Assembly: GCA_013177795.1 (NCBI GenBank)
Contig: JABLXY010000003.1
Span: 537,244 to 601,243, forward strand
Direction of reading: 5' to 3'
Length of the DNA stretch: 64,000 nucleotides
Source: Syntrophaceae bacterium
GTDB taxonomy: Bacteria; Desulfobacterota; Syntrophia; Syntrophales; UBA2192
Shown here: piece after piece, positions 23,116-32,081 of the stretch
How positions within the stretch are numbered: the first letter of the stretch is position 1
Layout of the letters: each line of letters starts with the position of its first letter
Made by a program: the position numbers and the translations under genes
The notes under the pieces: generated by a model
What the model was told of the DNA's origin: nothing
Databases searched by the model: none
What the model saw: only the letters and a program-made list of their open reading frames with translations

Positions 23116-23919
23116 CTACTTTCCCTTGAAGTCCGGCTTGCGCTTCTCCATGAAGGAGACAAAGGCCTCTCTGAGGTCCTGCGAAAGCATGAGGACCATG
23201 TTCTTGTGCTTGGCAAGCGACATCCCGTCGGCTACCGGGAGGTGGCGGCTCGCGTTGAGGACCTCCTTTGTCGCCTGCACGGCCAAGGGGGCGTTGGCCG
23301 CAATCTCGAGCGCCAGTTTCCTGGCACCCGCCATCATGGCGGCCCCGTCGGGGTAGACGGCATTGACGAGGCCCATCGCCTGCGCCTCCTTCGCCGTGTA
23401 GAACCGCGCCGTGAAGGCCATCTCCCTCGTGAACCCCTGGCCGATGACGTGGGGCAGCCTCTGCAGCACGCCCATGTCGGCCACCAGCCCGATGGCGGCC
23501 TCGCGCAGGGAAAACGAGGCGTCCTCGGTGCAGAGCCGGATGTCGCAGGCCGAGACGATGTCCAGGCCCCCGCCGATGCACATGCCGTTGACGGCGGCAA
23601 TCACGGGCTTGGGGCAGGCCTCGATGCCGTCGCAGCTCTCGAAGAGGGCGCGGAGCTTTTCGGGGAACTCCAGGCTCGACTTGGCGGAGCCCTTCAGTCC
23701 GGCGGCCGCGAATTCCTTGAGGTCGAGACCGGCGCAGAAGGCCTTGGCCCGGCTTGCCAGGATGATCACACGGACCTCGTCGTTCGCGCCCAGGTCGCGG
23801 AAGGCCTGCGCGATCTCGGCCGAGAAGGCCAGGCTCAGGGCGTTCATGCTCTCCGTTCTCGCCATGGTCACCGTGGCGACATGGTCTTCGATGGCAATTT
23901 CCAGATTCTGATAGGCCAT
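23116..23919 (-). CDS. Enoyl-CoA hydratase/isomerase (crotonase) family protein
   Basis: 267 residues from ATG 23919. AFCAGLDLKEF and NGMCIGGGLDIVSACDIRL form the CoA-binding pocket and oxyanion hole; ADMGVLQRLPHVIGQG lies at the position of the second catalytic region. The family includes enoyl-CoA hydratases, isomerases, and ring-opening or decarboxylating enzymes. Met-Gly at the usual second Glu region (DMGVLQ) suggests an isomerase-like or atypical active site rather than a classical two-Glu hydratase. Neighbouring genes give no further hint. Confidence 0.85.
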   Translation of the reverse strand: MAYQNLEIAIEDHVATVTMARTESMNALSLAFSAEIAQAFRDLGANDEVRVIILASRAKAFCAGLDLKEFAAAGLKGSAKSSLEFPEKLRALFESCDGIEACPKPVIAAVNGMCIGGGLDIVSACDIRLCTEDASFSLREAAIGLVADMGVLQRLPHVIGQGFTREMAFTARFYTAKEAQAMGLVNAVYPDGAAMMAGARKLALEIAANAPLAVQATKEVLNASRHLPVADGMSLAKHKNMVLMLSQDLREAFVSFMEKRKPDFKGK

Positions 23920-23989
23920 GCGTTTCCTCCCCCCCATCGGTCTGTTCAGTCCGTTCCGTCGTTCTTTTCGACGGATTTTTCTCACCTTC

Positions 23990-25048
23990 TCAACTTCTCA
24001 CCTTCTCACCTTCCATCTCTTCCCGGTGCTTCCCCGAGAGCTGGCCGCAGGCGGCAAGGATGTCCTTGCCGCGGCTCTGGCGCAGGACGGCCGTGAAGTG
24101 GTGATCGACGAGGACCTTCCGGAAGGCCTCGATCGCCTTCGGGTCCGGCGCCTTGAAGGGGGAGCCCGGGAACTCGTTGAAGGCGATGAGGTTGAACTTG
24201 CAGCGCAGGCCCCCGAAGGTTTTCACGAGGAGTTTCGCGTCGGCGGGCGAGTCGTTGACGCCGGCGATGAGGATGTACTCGAAGGTGATGCGCCTTCGCC
24301 TCGGCATGGGGTAGCTCTTGCAGGCGCGGACGAGGGCCTCGATGGGGTATTTCCTGTTGATCGGCATCAGCTCGCTGCGCCGCCGGTCGTCGGGGGCGTT
24401 GAGCGAGACGGCGAGGTTGACCGCCGACTCCCTCCCGAGCCGCTCGATGCCGGGGGCGATGCCGCAGGTCGACAGGGTGATCTTGCGCGTCGACAGCGAG
24501 AGCCCGTAATCCGACGTGATGATGGCGATGGCTTTCAGGACGCTGTCGTAGTTGTCCAGCGGCTCGCCCATGCCCATGAGGACGAGGTTGTTGATGCCCC
24601 TGCCTTCCTCGGTACGGAACTTCGCCTGCACGATCTGGTCGACGATCTCCGAGGCCCGGAGGTTGCGGTGGAAGCCCGAGCGGGCCGTGTAGCAGAAGGC
24701 GCACCCCATGCGGCAGCCCGCCTGGGTCGAGACGCAGAGCGTCCAGTGGCCCGCGCCGGGGATGAGGACGCTCTCGACGAGCAGGCCGTCCTCGAGGCGG
24801 AAGAGGATCTTCTTCGTCGTGTCCCCGGAGGTCTCCGTCCGGACGATCTCGAGGCTGCCGATCCGGGCCTTTTTCGCCATCTCGGCCCGGAACTCCTTGG
24901 AGAGGTTCGTCATCTCCTCGAACGACGAGGCCCCCTGCTGGTAGATCCACTTCATGATCTGCCGGGCGCGGTATTTCTCCTTCCCCAGCTCGGCAACGAA
25001 GGCCTCGATCTCCTCGAGGGTCATGTTTTTCAGATCGGCTAATTGCAT
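23990..25048 (-). CDS. rlmN: 23S rRNA (A2503-C2) / tRNA methyltransferase RlmN
   Basis: 352 residues from ATG 25048. The radical SAM motif is C112-x3-C116-x2-C119 (GCRMGCAFC), and GMGEPLDNYDSV is the family's conserved core segment. STCGIAPGIERL carries the first mechanistic Cys region and SRGKDILAACGQL the C-terminal catalytic Cys. The enzyme methylates C2 of A2503 in 23S rRNA and A37 of some tRNAs. Size and motifs are ordinary for RlmN. Confidence 0.95.
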   Translation of the reverse strand: MQLADLKNMTLEEIEAFVAELGKEKYRARQIMKWIYQQGASSFEEMTNLSKEFRAEMAKKARIGSLEIVRTETSGDTTKKILFRLEDGLLVESVLIPGAGHWTLCVSTQAGCRMGCAFCYTARSGFHRNLRASEIVDQIVQAKFRTEEGRGINNLVLMGMGEPLDNYDSVLKAIAIITSDYGLSLSTRKITLSTCGIAPGIERLGRESAVNLAVSLNAPDDRRRSELMPINRKYPIEALVRACKSYPMPRRRRITFEYILIAGVNDSPADAKLLVKTFGGLRCKFNLIAFNEFPGSPFKAPDPKAIEAFRKVLVDHHFTAVLRQSRGKDILAACGQLSGKHREEMEGEKVRS

Positions 25049-25111
25049 GGGACTTCCGGAGCACGGCGGAATGCGCCACGAAACCATTTTGCCGGCTCAG
25101 AAGCGCGTTGC

Positions 25112-25207
25112 GACGGTTCTAATGCTCATTGCGCTGCGGCCGCAAAAACTCGCCCTTCGGGCTCAGACAGTTTGCGCCGCGGTCGCTCCATTTCGCAAAG
25201 AACCGTT
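25112..25207 (-). repeat. Dispersed intergenic element, copy B
   Basis: Read on the minus strand, its 37-bp core (25141-25177) differs from copy A (18207-18243) at one position, and about 30 bp of flank on each side align. It lies just downstream of icd and upstream of rlmN, in the same direction as both genes, where it would be transcribed in the icd 3' region. Confidence 0.8.
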
Positions 25208-25257
25208 CGCGCAACTGCGCTTCAAACGAGCCTTGCAAAACAGTTTCGCGGCTTACC

Positions 25258-26496
25258 CTATTTCTTGTTCTTTCGTGCAAGGCTGCGCTGCAGCCGCTCG
25301 GCGATGGCGTCGATGAAGCCCTCCGTTGTCACCCTGCGGTTCTTCGCGCTCTTTTTCGCCACGGCCAGCAGGTCGCCCGTCATGACGCCGGACTCCACCG
25401 TGCCGATCGCCGCCCGCTCGAGGGCGTCGGCGAAGCGGACGACCTCGGGCGTGCCGTCGAGCTGGCCGCGCTTGCGCAGGCCGCCCGTCCAGGCGAAGAT
25501 GAGGGCCATCGAGTTCGTCGAGGTCTCCTCCCCCTTGAGGTGCTTGTAGTAGTGTCGCTGCACGGTGCCGTGTGCGGCCTCGTACTCGAAGCAGCCCTTC
25601 GGCGAAACGAGGACGGAGGTCATCATGGCGAGGCTGCCGCTCGCCGCCGCGACGAGGTCCGACATGACGTCGCCGTCGTAGTTCTTCAGGGCCCAGAGGA
25701 AGCCGCCCTCGGAGCGGATCACCCGCGCCGCCGCGTCGTCGATGAGGGTGAAGAAGTACTCGAGGCCCGCCGCCTCGAATGCCGTCCTCCAGCGCTCGTC
25801 GTACTCCTGCTGGAAGATGTCGCGGAACCGCGCGTCGTAGATCTTGGAGACCGTGTCCTTCGTGCTGAACCACAGGTCGATCTTCTCGTCCAGGGCGAAG
25901 GCGAAGCAGGCGCGGGCGAAGTTCCGGATCGACTCGTCGGTGTTGTGGATGCCCTGCAGGATGCCCGGCCCCTTGAAGTCGGCGATCTTCTGCCAGGCCG
26001 AGGCGCCCCCGGGGGCGGGCGTGAACATCAGCACCGCCGTGCCCGCGCAGGGGACGGGCATCTCCGAGTTGTCGTAGACGTCCCCGTAGGCGTGCCGGCC
26101 GATCACGATGGGCCGCTTCCAGCTCGACACGAAGGGCCGGATGTTCTTCACGAAGATGGGCTTGCGGAAGACCGTCCCGTCGAGCATCGAGCGGATCGTG
26201 CCGTTGGGGCTCTTCCACATCTTCTTGAGGCCGTACTCGGCCACGCGGTCCTGGTTGGGGGTGATCGTGGCGCACTTGACGCCCACGCCGTGCCGCAGGA
26301 TGGCCTCGGCCGCCTCCACGGTGACCCGGTCGTCCGTGTCGTCGCGGTGCTTGACGTGCAGGTCGTAGTACTCCAGCTGCACGTTGAGCCAGGGGAGGAT
26401 GAGCTTTTCCTTCACCATCGCCCACATGACGCGCGTCATCTCGTCGCCGTCCATCTCGACGATGGGGGTTTTCACGATGATCTTACTGAACGCCAT
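25258..26496 (-). CDS. icd: NADP-dependent isocitrate dehydrogenase, eukaryotic (homodimeric type II) form
   Basis: 412 residues. [14 protein letters not shown] at the N-terminus, [26 protein letters not shown] (substrate-binding) and [13 protein letters not shown] (metal-binding Asp pair) are diagnostic of the type II IDH found in eukaryotic cytosol/mitochondria and some bacteria. [20 protein letters not shown] forms the cofactor site. It oxidatively decarboxylates isocitrate to 2-oxoglutarate. The adjacent aconitase gene on the same strand supplies the preceding step. Confidence 0.95.
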   Translation of the reverse strand: MAFSKIIVKTPIVEMDGDEMTRVMWAMVKEKLILPWLNVQLEYYDLHVKHRDDTDDRVTVEAAEAILRHGVGVKCATITPNQDRVAEYGLKKMWKSPNGTIRSMLDGTVFRKPIFVKNIRPFVSSWKRPIVIGRHAYGDVYDNSEMPVPCAGTAVLMFTPAPGGASAWQKIADFKGPGILQGIHNTDESIRNFARACFAFALDEKIDLWFSTKDTVSKIYDARFRDIFQQEYDERWRTAFEAAGLEYFFTLIDDAAARVIRSEGGFLWALKNYDGDVMSDLVAAASGSLAMMTSVLVSPKGCFEYEAAHGTVQRHYYKHLKGEETSTNSMALIFAWTGGLRKRGQLDGTPEVVRFADALERAAIGTVESGVMTGDLLAVAKKSAKNRRVTTEGFIDAIAERLQRSLARKNKK

Positions 26497-26540
26497 ACCG
26501 TGTCCTTTCCGATGCTATGACCGATCGCTGATGCAGGAAA

Positions 26541-26626
26541 ATTGGAGTATTGGAATCATGGAATATTGGGTTTCAGGGTTTTCTTCAACAACCCATCGTT
26601 CCAGCATTCCAATATTCCATCATTCT
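26541..26626. repeat. Imperfect inverted repeat of the TGGAATATTGG type
   Basis: The left arm (26541-26570) and right arm (26591-26626) are near reverse complements built of TATTGGAAT(C/G)ATGG units, with a ~20-bp AT-rich loop. It lies between aconitase and icd; its right arm runs into the aconitase 3' end. Confidence 0.7.
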
Positions 26627-28569
26627 GTCTTTTTCCCTTTCACCAGGTTGAGCGCCCCGCCGGCCAGCACGATCCGCCTCTGCCGCTCGGAGAGCGTGCA
26701 GGTGACGGTGAAGCTGCGCCCCTTGGTGGTGTTTCGGACCGTCAGGGGGCCCCCGGACCCGATGGCGTCGCGAAGGCCGGCGATCTCGAGGCCGTCGCCC
26801 TGGTCGAGAAGGTTGTACTCCGATTCGTTCTCGAAGACCAGCGGCAGGACCCCGAAGTTGATGAGGTTGGCCGCGTGGATGCGCTCGTAGCTCTTCGCGA
26901 TGACGGCCTTGACGCCCAGGTACATGGGGCACAGCGCCGCGTGCTCCCGCGACGAGCCCTGGCCGTAGGACTGGCCGGCCACGATGACGTTGTGGCGCCC
27001 GTTGTCGCGGATCTTCGCCGCCCGGGAAGAGAACGTGGGGTCAAGCCCCTCGAAGACGAAATCGGCGTAGCGGCGGATGTTGGAGCGGTACTTCATCCGG
27101 GCCCCGGCGGGCATGATGTGGTCCGTCGTGATCTTGTCGCCCACCTTGATGGTGACCTCGCCGTCGAGGCTCCCGGGCAGCGGCCCGTTCTCCGGCGGGC
27201 TGCCGATGTTGGGCCCGCGGAGGATCTCGACGGAGGCCGCCTTTTCCGGGGGGGCGGGCTCGAGGATCATGCAGTCGTCCACGCGGAACCGCTCCGGCAT
27301 GGGCACGGCGGGAAAGTCCATGCCGAGGTCCCTCGGGTCCGTGATGACACCCGTGACGGCGGCCGCCGCGGCCGTCTCGGGGCTCACGAGGTAGACCTCG
27401 GCATCCTCCGTGCCCGAGCGGCCGTGGAAGTTGCGGTTCGAGGTGCGCAGCGACACGCCCCTCGAGCCGGGGCTGTGGCTGCCGCCGATGCAGAAGCCGC
27501 AGGTGCTCTCCGTGAGCCTCGCCCCCGCGGCCAGCAGGTCCGCGAGGTAGCCGTCGCGGGCCAGGTTCTCGAGCACCTGCCGCGAGCCGGGCGTGACGAT
27601 CAGGCTCACCCGGGGATGGGCCACGCGGCCGCGAAGGATGCGGGCCACCGTGGCGAGCTCCCGGTACGAGGAGTTCGTGCAGCTGCCGATGCAGACCTGG
27701 TCCACGGGGATGCCGGCGATCTCCCGCACCGTGCCGATGTTGTCCGGGCTGTGGGGCTTCGCGGCCAGCGGGACGAGCCCCGCAAGGTCGATGTCGACCA
27801 CCTTTTCATACTCCGCGTCGGGGTCGGCGGCCAGCTCGACCCAGTCGGCCTCCCGCTGCTCGGCCGCCAGGAAGCGCCGCGTCATCCCGTCACTGGGGAA
27901 GACGGATGTCGTCAGTCCCAGCTCGGCCCCCATGTTAGCGATGGTGGCCCGCTCGGGGACGGTCAGGCCGGCGAGCCCGTCGCCCCCATACTCGAAAACG
28001 CGGCCCACGTTGCCCCGGGTCGTGAAGATCTCCAGGAGCTTCAGGATCACGTCCTTGGCCGAGACCCAGGGCGGGAGCTTCCCCGTGAGGTTGACGCGCA
28101 CCACCCGGGGACAGGTCAGGAAGAAGGGCTCGCCGGCCATGGCGAGCGCCACGTCGAGCCCTCCGGCCCCGATGGCGAGCATGCCCAGGGCCCCGCAGGT
28201 GGAGGTGTGGCTGTCGGAGCCCAGGAGGGTCTTTCCCGGCCTGCCGAACCTCTCGAGGTGGACCTGGTGACAGATGCCGTTTCCCGCACGCGAGAGGCGG
28301 ATGCCGTAGCGGCGGGCGACGGATTGCAGGTATCGGTGGTCGTCGGCGTTCTCGAAGCCGATCTGGATCGTGTTGTGGTCGATGTAGCTCATCGAGAGTT
28401 CCGTGCGCACCCGCCCGATGCCCATGGCCTCGAACTGCAGGTAGGCCATGGTGCCCGTGGCGTCCTGCGTGAGGGTCTGGTCGATATGGATGCCGATCTC
28501 GGTGCCGGGTTCGATCCGCCCCGCAACCAGGTGGGCCTCGATGAGCTTGTGTGTCAGGGTTTTCCCCAC
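26620..28569 (-). CDS. Aconitate hydratase
   Basis: 649 residues from a GTG start at 28569, preceded by AGAGGAA on the minus strand; the open frame further upstream is repeat-derived and has no support. GSDSHTSTCGALGMLAIG and IGSCTNSS...CGFCIGGSHSPG supply the three cysteines of the 4Fe-4S cluster; GQGSSREHAALCPMYLG and the C-terminal swivel domain are intact. The 650-residue length fits the short aconitase type found in many anaerobic Proteobacteria and Desulfobacterota. It interconverts citrate and isocitrate, one step before the neighbouring icd product. Confidence 0.93.
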   Translation of the reverse strand: MGKTLTHKLIEAHLVAGRIEPGTEIGIHIDQTLTQDATGTMAYLQFEAMGIGRVRTELSMSYIDHNTIQIGFENADDHRYLQSVARRYGIRLSRAGNGICHQVHLERFGRPGKTLLGSDSHTSTCGALGMLAIGAGGLDVALAMAGEPFFLTCPRVVRVNLTGKLPPWVSAKDVILKLLEIFTTRGNVGRVFEYGGDGLAGLTVPERATIANMGAELGLTTSVFPSDGMTRRFLAAEQREADWVELAADPDAEYEKVVDIDLAGLVPLAAKPHSPDNIGTVREIAGIPVDQVCIGSCTNSSYRELATVARILRGRVAHPRVSLIVTPGSRQVLENLARDGYLADLLAAGARLTESTCGFCIGGSHSPGSRGVSLRTSNRNFHGRSGTEDAEVYLVSPETAAAAAVTGVITDPRDLGMDFPAVPMPERFRVDDCMILEPAPPEKAASVEILRGPNIGSPPENGPLPGSLDGEVTIKVGDKITTDHIMPAGARMKYRSNIRRYADFVFEGLDPTFSSRAAKIRDNGRHNVIVAGQSYGQGSSREHAALCPMYLGVKAVIAKSYERIHAANLINFGVLPLVFENESEYNLLDQGDGLEIAGLRDAIGSGGPLTVRNTTKGRSFTVTCTLSERQRRIVLAGGALNLVKGKKTE

Positions 28570-28744
28570 GACGTGTTCCTCTCGTCTCGAAAAAATAGAA
28601 GAGGCATAATACCGCCCAACCTGCATTTGTGCAACGGTGAAAATGTTGTAACCCGTCGCTTTCCCGATTCTTTCCCCGGTTTTGCCCTTCGGCCCGGCCG
28701 GGGGGTGAAAAAAAAGGCGAAGCGTGCTACAAAACGCAGAAATT

Positions 28745-28835
28745 GTGAAGCTGAGAAGTTGAGAAGCTCGGTTTGCACCCACGGCAGACCGGGGATTGCA
28801 AGATTCGCCGAACTTCTTGACTTCCCCACTCCGCA
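28745..28835. repeat. Inverted GAAGCTGAGAAGTT-type repeat in the aconitase/holin-like intergenic region
   Basis: The 345-bp gap 28570-28914 separates divergent genes. It holds AAGCTGAGAAGTTGAGAAGC near 28747 and, about 55 bp on, CCGAACTTCTTGACTTCC, a near reverse complement (about 13 of 16 matching). Similar units occur at 23981-24013, 35888-35976 and 37265-37288. No gene is supported in the gap; promoters for both genes should be here but none is convincing. Confidence 0.6.
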
Positions 28836-28914
28836 ACGTCGCGGGCGGCTGGTGCCTTGTGAACGTCGCCCGGAATGACTCTCATTTCCCTGAGGCTGAT
28901 CGAAGGAGGAAACA

Positions 28915-29340
28915 ATGGCCGTCATCCTGATCCGATGGCTGATCCTCACCGCGGCGATCCTGGCGGCGGCCTACCTCGTCGAGGGGATCGTCGTGTCGGG
29001 TTTCTGGTCCGCCTTCTTCGCGGCGGCGATCCTGGGGTTTCTCAATGTCTTCCTCAAGCCCATCCTGATCATCCTGACCCTGCCCGTCAATATTTTGACA
29101 TTGGGACTGTTCACCCTCGTCATCAACGCGGGGCTGCTCAAGATCGCCTCGGCGCTCATCCCGGGCTTCGACGTCCACGGCTTCTGGCCGGCAGTGATGG
29201 GCGCCATCATCGTCAGCGTCGTCAACTGGCTGCTGGGCACGCTGATCGCCGACCGCGGGGTCCCCGGGCACCCGGCGATGCACGGGCGCGGCGGTCCCGG
29301 GACAATCGACCTCGAGAAGAAGGGGGACCGCTGGGAATGA
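28915..29340 (+). CDS. Four-helix membrane protein of the phage-holin-like (PF04020-type) family
   Basis: 141 residues with a strong ribosome-binding site (GAAGGAGGAAACA). Four hydrophobic segments fill residues 5-115, with the family signature [20 protein letters not shown] and ITLG-like turns. These small membrane proteins are common outside phages and have no settled function; no lysis genes are nearby. The hydrophilic tail ([10 protein letters not shown]...) is unconserved. The stop overlaps the mutS start (ATGA), so the two genes are cotranscribed. Confidence 0.85.
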   Translation: MAVILIRWLILTAAILAAAYLVEGIVVSGFWSAFFAAAILGFLNVFLKPILIILTLPVNILTLGLFTLVINAGLLKIASALIPGFDVHGFWPAVMGAIIVSVVNWLLGTLIADRGVPGHPAMHGRGGPGTIDLEKKGDRWE

Positions 29341-31958
29341 GTTCCCTCACGCCCGCCATGCGGCAGTACCTGGAGATCAAGGCCCGGTACCCCGACTGCA
29401 TCCTCTTCTTCCGCATGGGCGACTTCTACGAGATGTTCTTCGAGGACGCCGTGCTGGCCTCGAAGCTCCTCGACATCACGCTCACATCCCGCGACAAGGG
29501 GAAGGAGGACAGCGTGCCGCTCTGCGGCTTCCCCTGGCACGCGGCGTCGTCCTACATCGCCAGGCTCATCGCGAAGGGGCACAAGGTGGCCATCTGCGAG
29601 CAGATGGAGGACCCGCGCCTCGCCAAGGGGGTGGTGAAGCGCGAGGTGGTCCGCGTCGTCACCCCGGGGCTCGTCCTCGACCCCGACAGCCTCGAGGCCA
29701 AGCAGAACAACTTCCTCGCCGGCATCGCCTTGCGGGGCGAGGCGTTCGGGCTTGCCTTCCTCGACGTCTCGACGGGCGAGTTCCGGGCCACGGAGTTGCG
29801 CGACCGCGCAGCCTTTCTCGACGAGGTGATCCGCCACGGGTTCCGGGAGATCGTCCTGGAGGAGGGCTCCAGGGACCCGCTGCTGGAGACGGTCCTGTCG
29901 CGCGAGCTCGAGGGCTGCGTGATCAACCGCTTCCCCCGGGACTGGTTCGAGCCGGAGGCCGCCCTCGCCATCCTGGGAGAGCACGTCGGCGCCGAGTCGG
30001 TCGCGCGGCTCGAGCCGGAGAGCCGCCCCGCCCTGATCGCCGCCGCCGGGGCGGTCCTGCGCTACGTCCGGGAGACCCAGAAGGAGGGCCTCGGGCACAT
30101 CAACGAGATCACGGCCTACCGCTCGGAGAGCTTTCTCGTCCTCGACGAGACGGCGAAGCGAAACCTCGAGCTCTTCGTCACGACCCAGGGGGGCACGAAG
30201 GAGGGGACCCTCTTCCACGTCCTCGACGAGACGATGACGGCCATGGGTGGGCGGCGGCTGCGGTGGTGGCTCGCCTACCCCCTGCTCGACGCGGCCCGGA
30301 TCCGGGACCGGCTCGCCGCCGTGGGCGAGATCCGCGAGGCCCACCTCGTGCGCCGGGACCTGCGCAAGGCCCTGGCGGGGCTCTACGACATGGAGCGGCT
30401 CGGGGCCCGGATCTCCCTCGGGGTGGCCAACGGGAGGGACCTGGCGGCCCTCCGGGCCTCGCTGCGGACCCTGCCGGGGCTCAAGGCCCTCCTGGCCGCA
30501 TTCGAGACCCCCGTGCTGGCCGCGATCCGCGAGGGGATCGACGAGATGCCCGAGACGCTGGAGCTGCTCGAGCGGGCCATCGTCGACGAGCCGCCGCTCG
30601 CTCTGCGCGAGGGGGGGATCATCCGGGAGGGCTTCGACGCGGAGCTCGACCGGATCCTGTCGATCGCGCGCGACGGGAAGTCGTGGATCGCCGCCCTCGA
30701 GGAAAAGGAGCGCCGGAGGACCGGGATCTCCAACCTCCGCGTGGGCTTCAACAATGTCTTCGGTTATTACATCGAGGTGACGAAGTCGCAGACGGGCTCG
30801 GTCCCCGCCGATTACATCCGCAAGCAGACCCTCGTCAACGCCGAGCGCTACATCAACGAGGAGCTCAAGGAGTACGAGCAGACCGTCCTGCACGCCGAGG
30901 AGAGGCGCCGCGAGCGCGAGTACGACCTCTTCGTGCAGATCCGCGAGCGCGTGGCGGGCCGGATCCGGCAGATCCAGAGAAGCGCCGCGGCGCTGGCCGA
31001 TCTCGACGCCCTCGCGGCGCTGGCCGAGGTGGCCGAGAAGTACAACTACGTCCGCCCCGCCGTCGACGAGGGCGACGTCATCGAGATCCGCGACGGCCGG
31101 CACCCCGTGGTGGAGCGGATGCCGCTGGCCGAGGGCTTCGTGCCCAACGACGTGTACATGGACCGGGGGGCCAACCGCCTGCTCGTGATCACCGGGCCCA
31201 ACATGGCGGGCAAGTCCACCTACATCCGCCAGGTCGCCCACATCGTCATCCTGGCCCAGATGGGCAGCTTCGTGCCGGCCGCCGAGGCGCGCATCGGCCT
31301 CGTGGACCGGGTCTTCACGCGCGTGGGGGCCGCCGACGTCCTCGCCAAGGGGCAGAGCACCTTCATGGTGGAGATGACGGAGGTGGCCCACATCCTGCGC
31401 CACGCGACCCCCCGGAGCCTCATCTTGCTCGACGAGGTGGGGCGGGGGACGAGCACCTTCGACGGCCTCAGCATCGCCTGGGCCGTGGCCGAGCACATCC
31501 ACGACGCGCCGCATCTCGGGTCGCGCACCCTCTTCGCCACGCACTACCACCAGCTCACGGACCTGGCCCTGACGCGCGAGGGCGTGGCGAATTACTACAT
31601 CGCCGTCAAGGAGTGGGGCGAGCGGATCATCTTCCTGCGCCGGATCATGAGGGGGAAGGCCAACCGCAGCTACGGCATCCAGGTGGCCCGACTGGCCGGC
31701 GTGCCCGACGAGGTCATCGCGCGGGCGAGGGAGGTGCTCGAGAACCTCGAGAAGGGCGAGCTCGACGAGGTCGGCATGCCGACTCTGGCGCGGGGCCGCA
31801 GGGGCGCAAGGCGCCCGTCGGCGGGCCAGCTCAGCCTCTTCGCCGACGAGGAGAGCCTCGTTCTCGAGGAGATCGCATCGACGGACGTCGATGCGCTGAC
31901 GCCCCTCGAGGCGATGAACCGGATCGCGCAGTGGAGGGAGAGGCTCACAAAGAAATAG
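29337..31958 (+). CDS. mutS: DNA mismatch repair protein MutS
   Basis: 873 residues from ATG 29337. [15 protein letters not shown] holds the Phe-x-Glu mismatch-probing motif near the N-terminus; connector, lever and clamp domains follow. The ATPase has Walker [10 protein letters not shown] at 620-628, then the STFMVEMTE and [16 protein letters not shown] motifs and the [10 protein letters not shown] switch. It recognises mispairs and recruits MutL. Length and order are those of MutS1. A terminator follows about 55 bp after the stop. Confidence 0.97.
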   Translation: MSSLTPAMRQYLEIKARYPDCILFFRMGDFYEMFFEDAVLASKLLDITLTSRDKGKEDSVPLCGFPWHAASSYIARLIAKGHKVAICEQMEDPRLAKGVVKREVVRVVTPGLVLDPDSLEAKQNNFLAGIALRGEAFGLAFLDVSTGEFRATELRDRAAFLDEVIRHGFREIVLEEGSRDPLLETVLSRELEGCVINRFPRDWFEPEAALAILGEHVGAESVARLEPESRPALIAAAGAVLRYVRETQKEGLGHINEITAYRSESFLVLDETAKRNLELFVTTQGGTKEGTLFHVLDETMTAMGGRRLRWWLAYPLLDAARIRDRLAAVGEIREAHLVRRDLRKALAGLYDMERLGARISLGVANGRDLAALRASLRTLPGLKALLAAFETPVLAAIREGIDEMPETLELLERAIVDEPPLALREGGIIREGFDAELDRILSIARDGKSWIAALEEKERRRTGISNLRVGFNNVFGYYIEVTKSQTGSVPADYIRKQTLVNAERYINEELKEYEQTVLHAEERRREREYDLFVQIRERVAGRIRQIQRSAAALADLDALAALAEVAEKYNYVRPAVDEGDVIEIRDGRHPVVERMPLAEGFVPNDVYMDRGANRLLVITGPNMAGKSTYIRQVAHIVILAQMGSFVPAAEARIGLVDRVFTRVGAADVLAKGQSTFMVEMTEVAHILRHATPRSLILLDEVGRGTSTFDGLSIAWAVAEHIHDAPHLGSRTLFATHYHQLTDLALTREGVANYYIAVKEWGERIIFLRRIMRGKANRSYGIQVARLAGVPDEVIARAREVLENLEKGELDEVGMPTLARGRRGARRPSAGQLSLFADEESLVLEEIASTDVDALTPLEAMNRIAQWRERLTKK

Positions 31959-32014
31959 GCGAATGGCAAAGGGCTAAAGGCAAAAGGGAAACGAAAGACA
32001 AAAAAGCACAGAAA

Positions 32015-32046
32015 AAGCGACGGTGAGGCCACCGTCGCTTTTTTTT
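32015..32046. terminator. Bidirectional rho-independent terminator between mutS and the PilB-type ATPase gene
   Basis: AAGCGACGGTG (32015-32025) and CACCGTCGCTT (32030-32040) form a perfect 11-bp stem with a 4-nt loop, with an A-run on the left and a T-run on the right. It serves convergent genes. Outside it lie degenerate inverted arms (31961-31990 and 32043-32071). Confidence 0.9.
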
Positions 32047-32081
32047 GCCCCACGCCATTTGCCTTGGGCCCTTCGCCTGCC

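Noticed and set aside
26542-28878. Long plus-strand open frame of 778 codons opposite aconitase
   Set aside because: It is the antisense of a well-supported aconitase gene, its composition is Arg/Gly/Asp/His-rich as expected of a GC-rich shadow frame, and it has no recognisable motif.
28915-29340. Prophage, suggested by a 'holin-like' family name
   Set aside because: No lysin, structural or integrase genes are nearby and the protein is coupled to mutS; this family is common outside phages.
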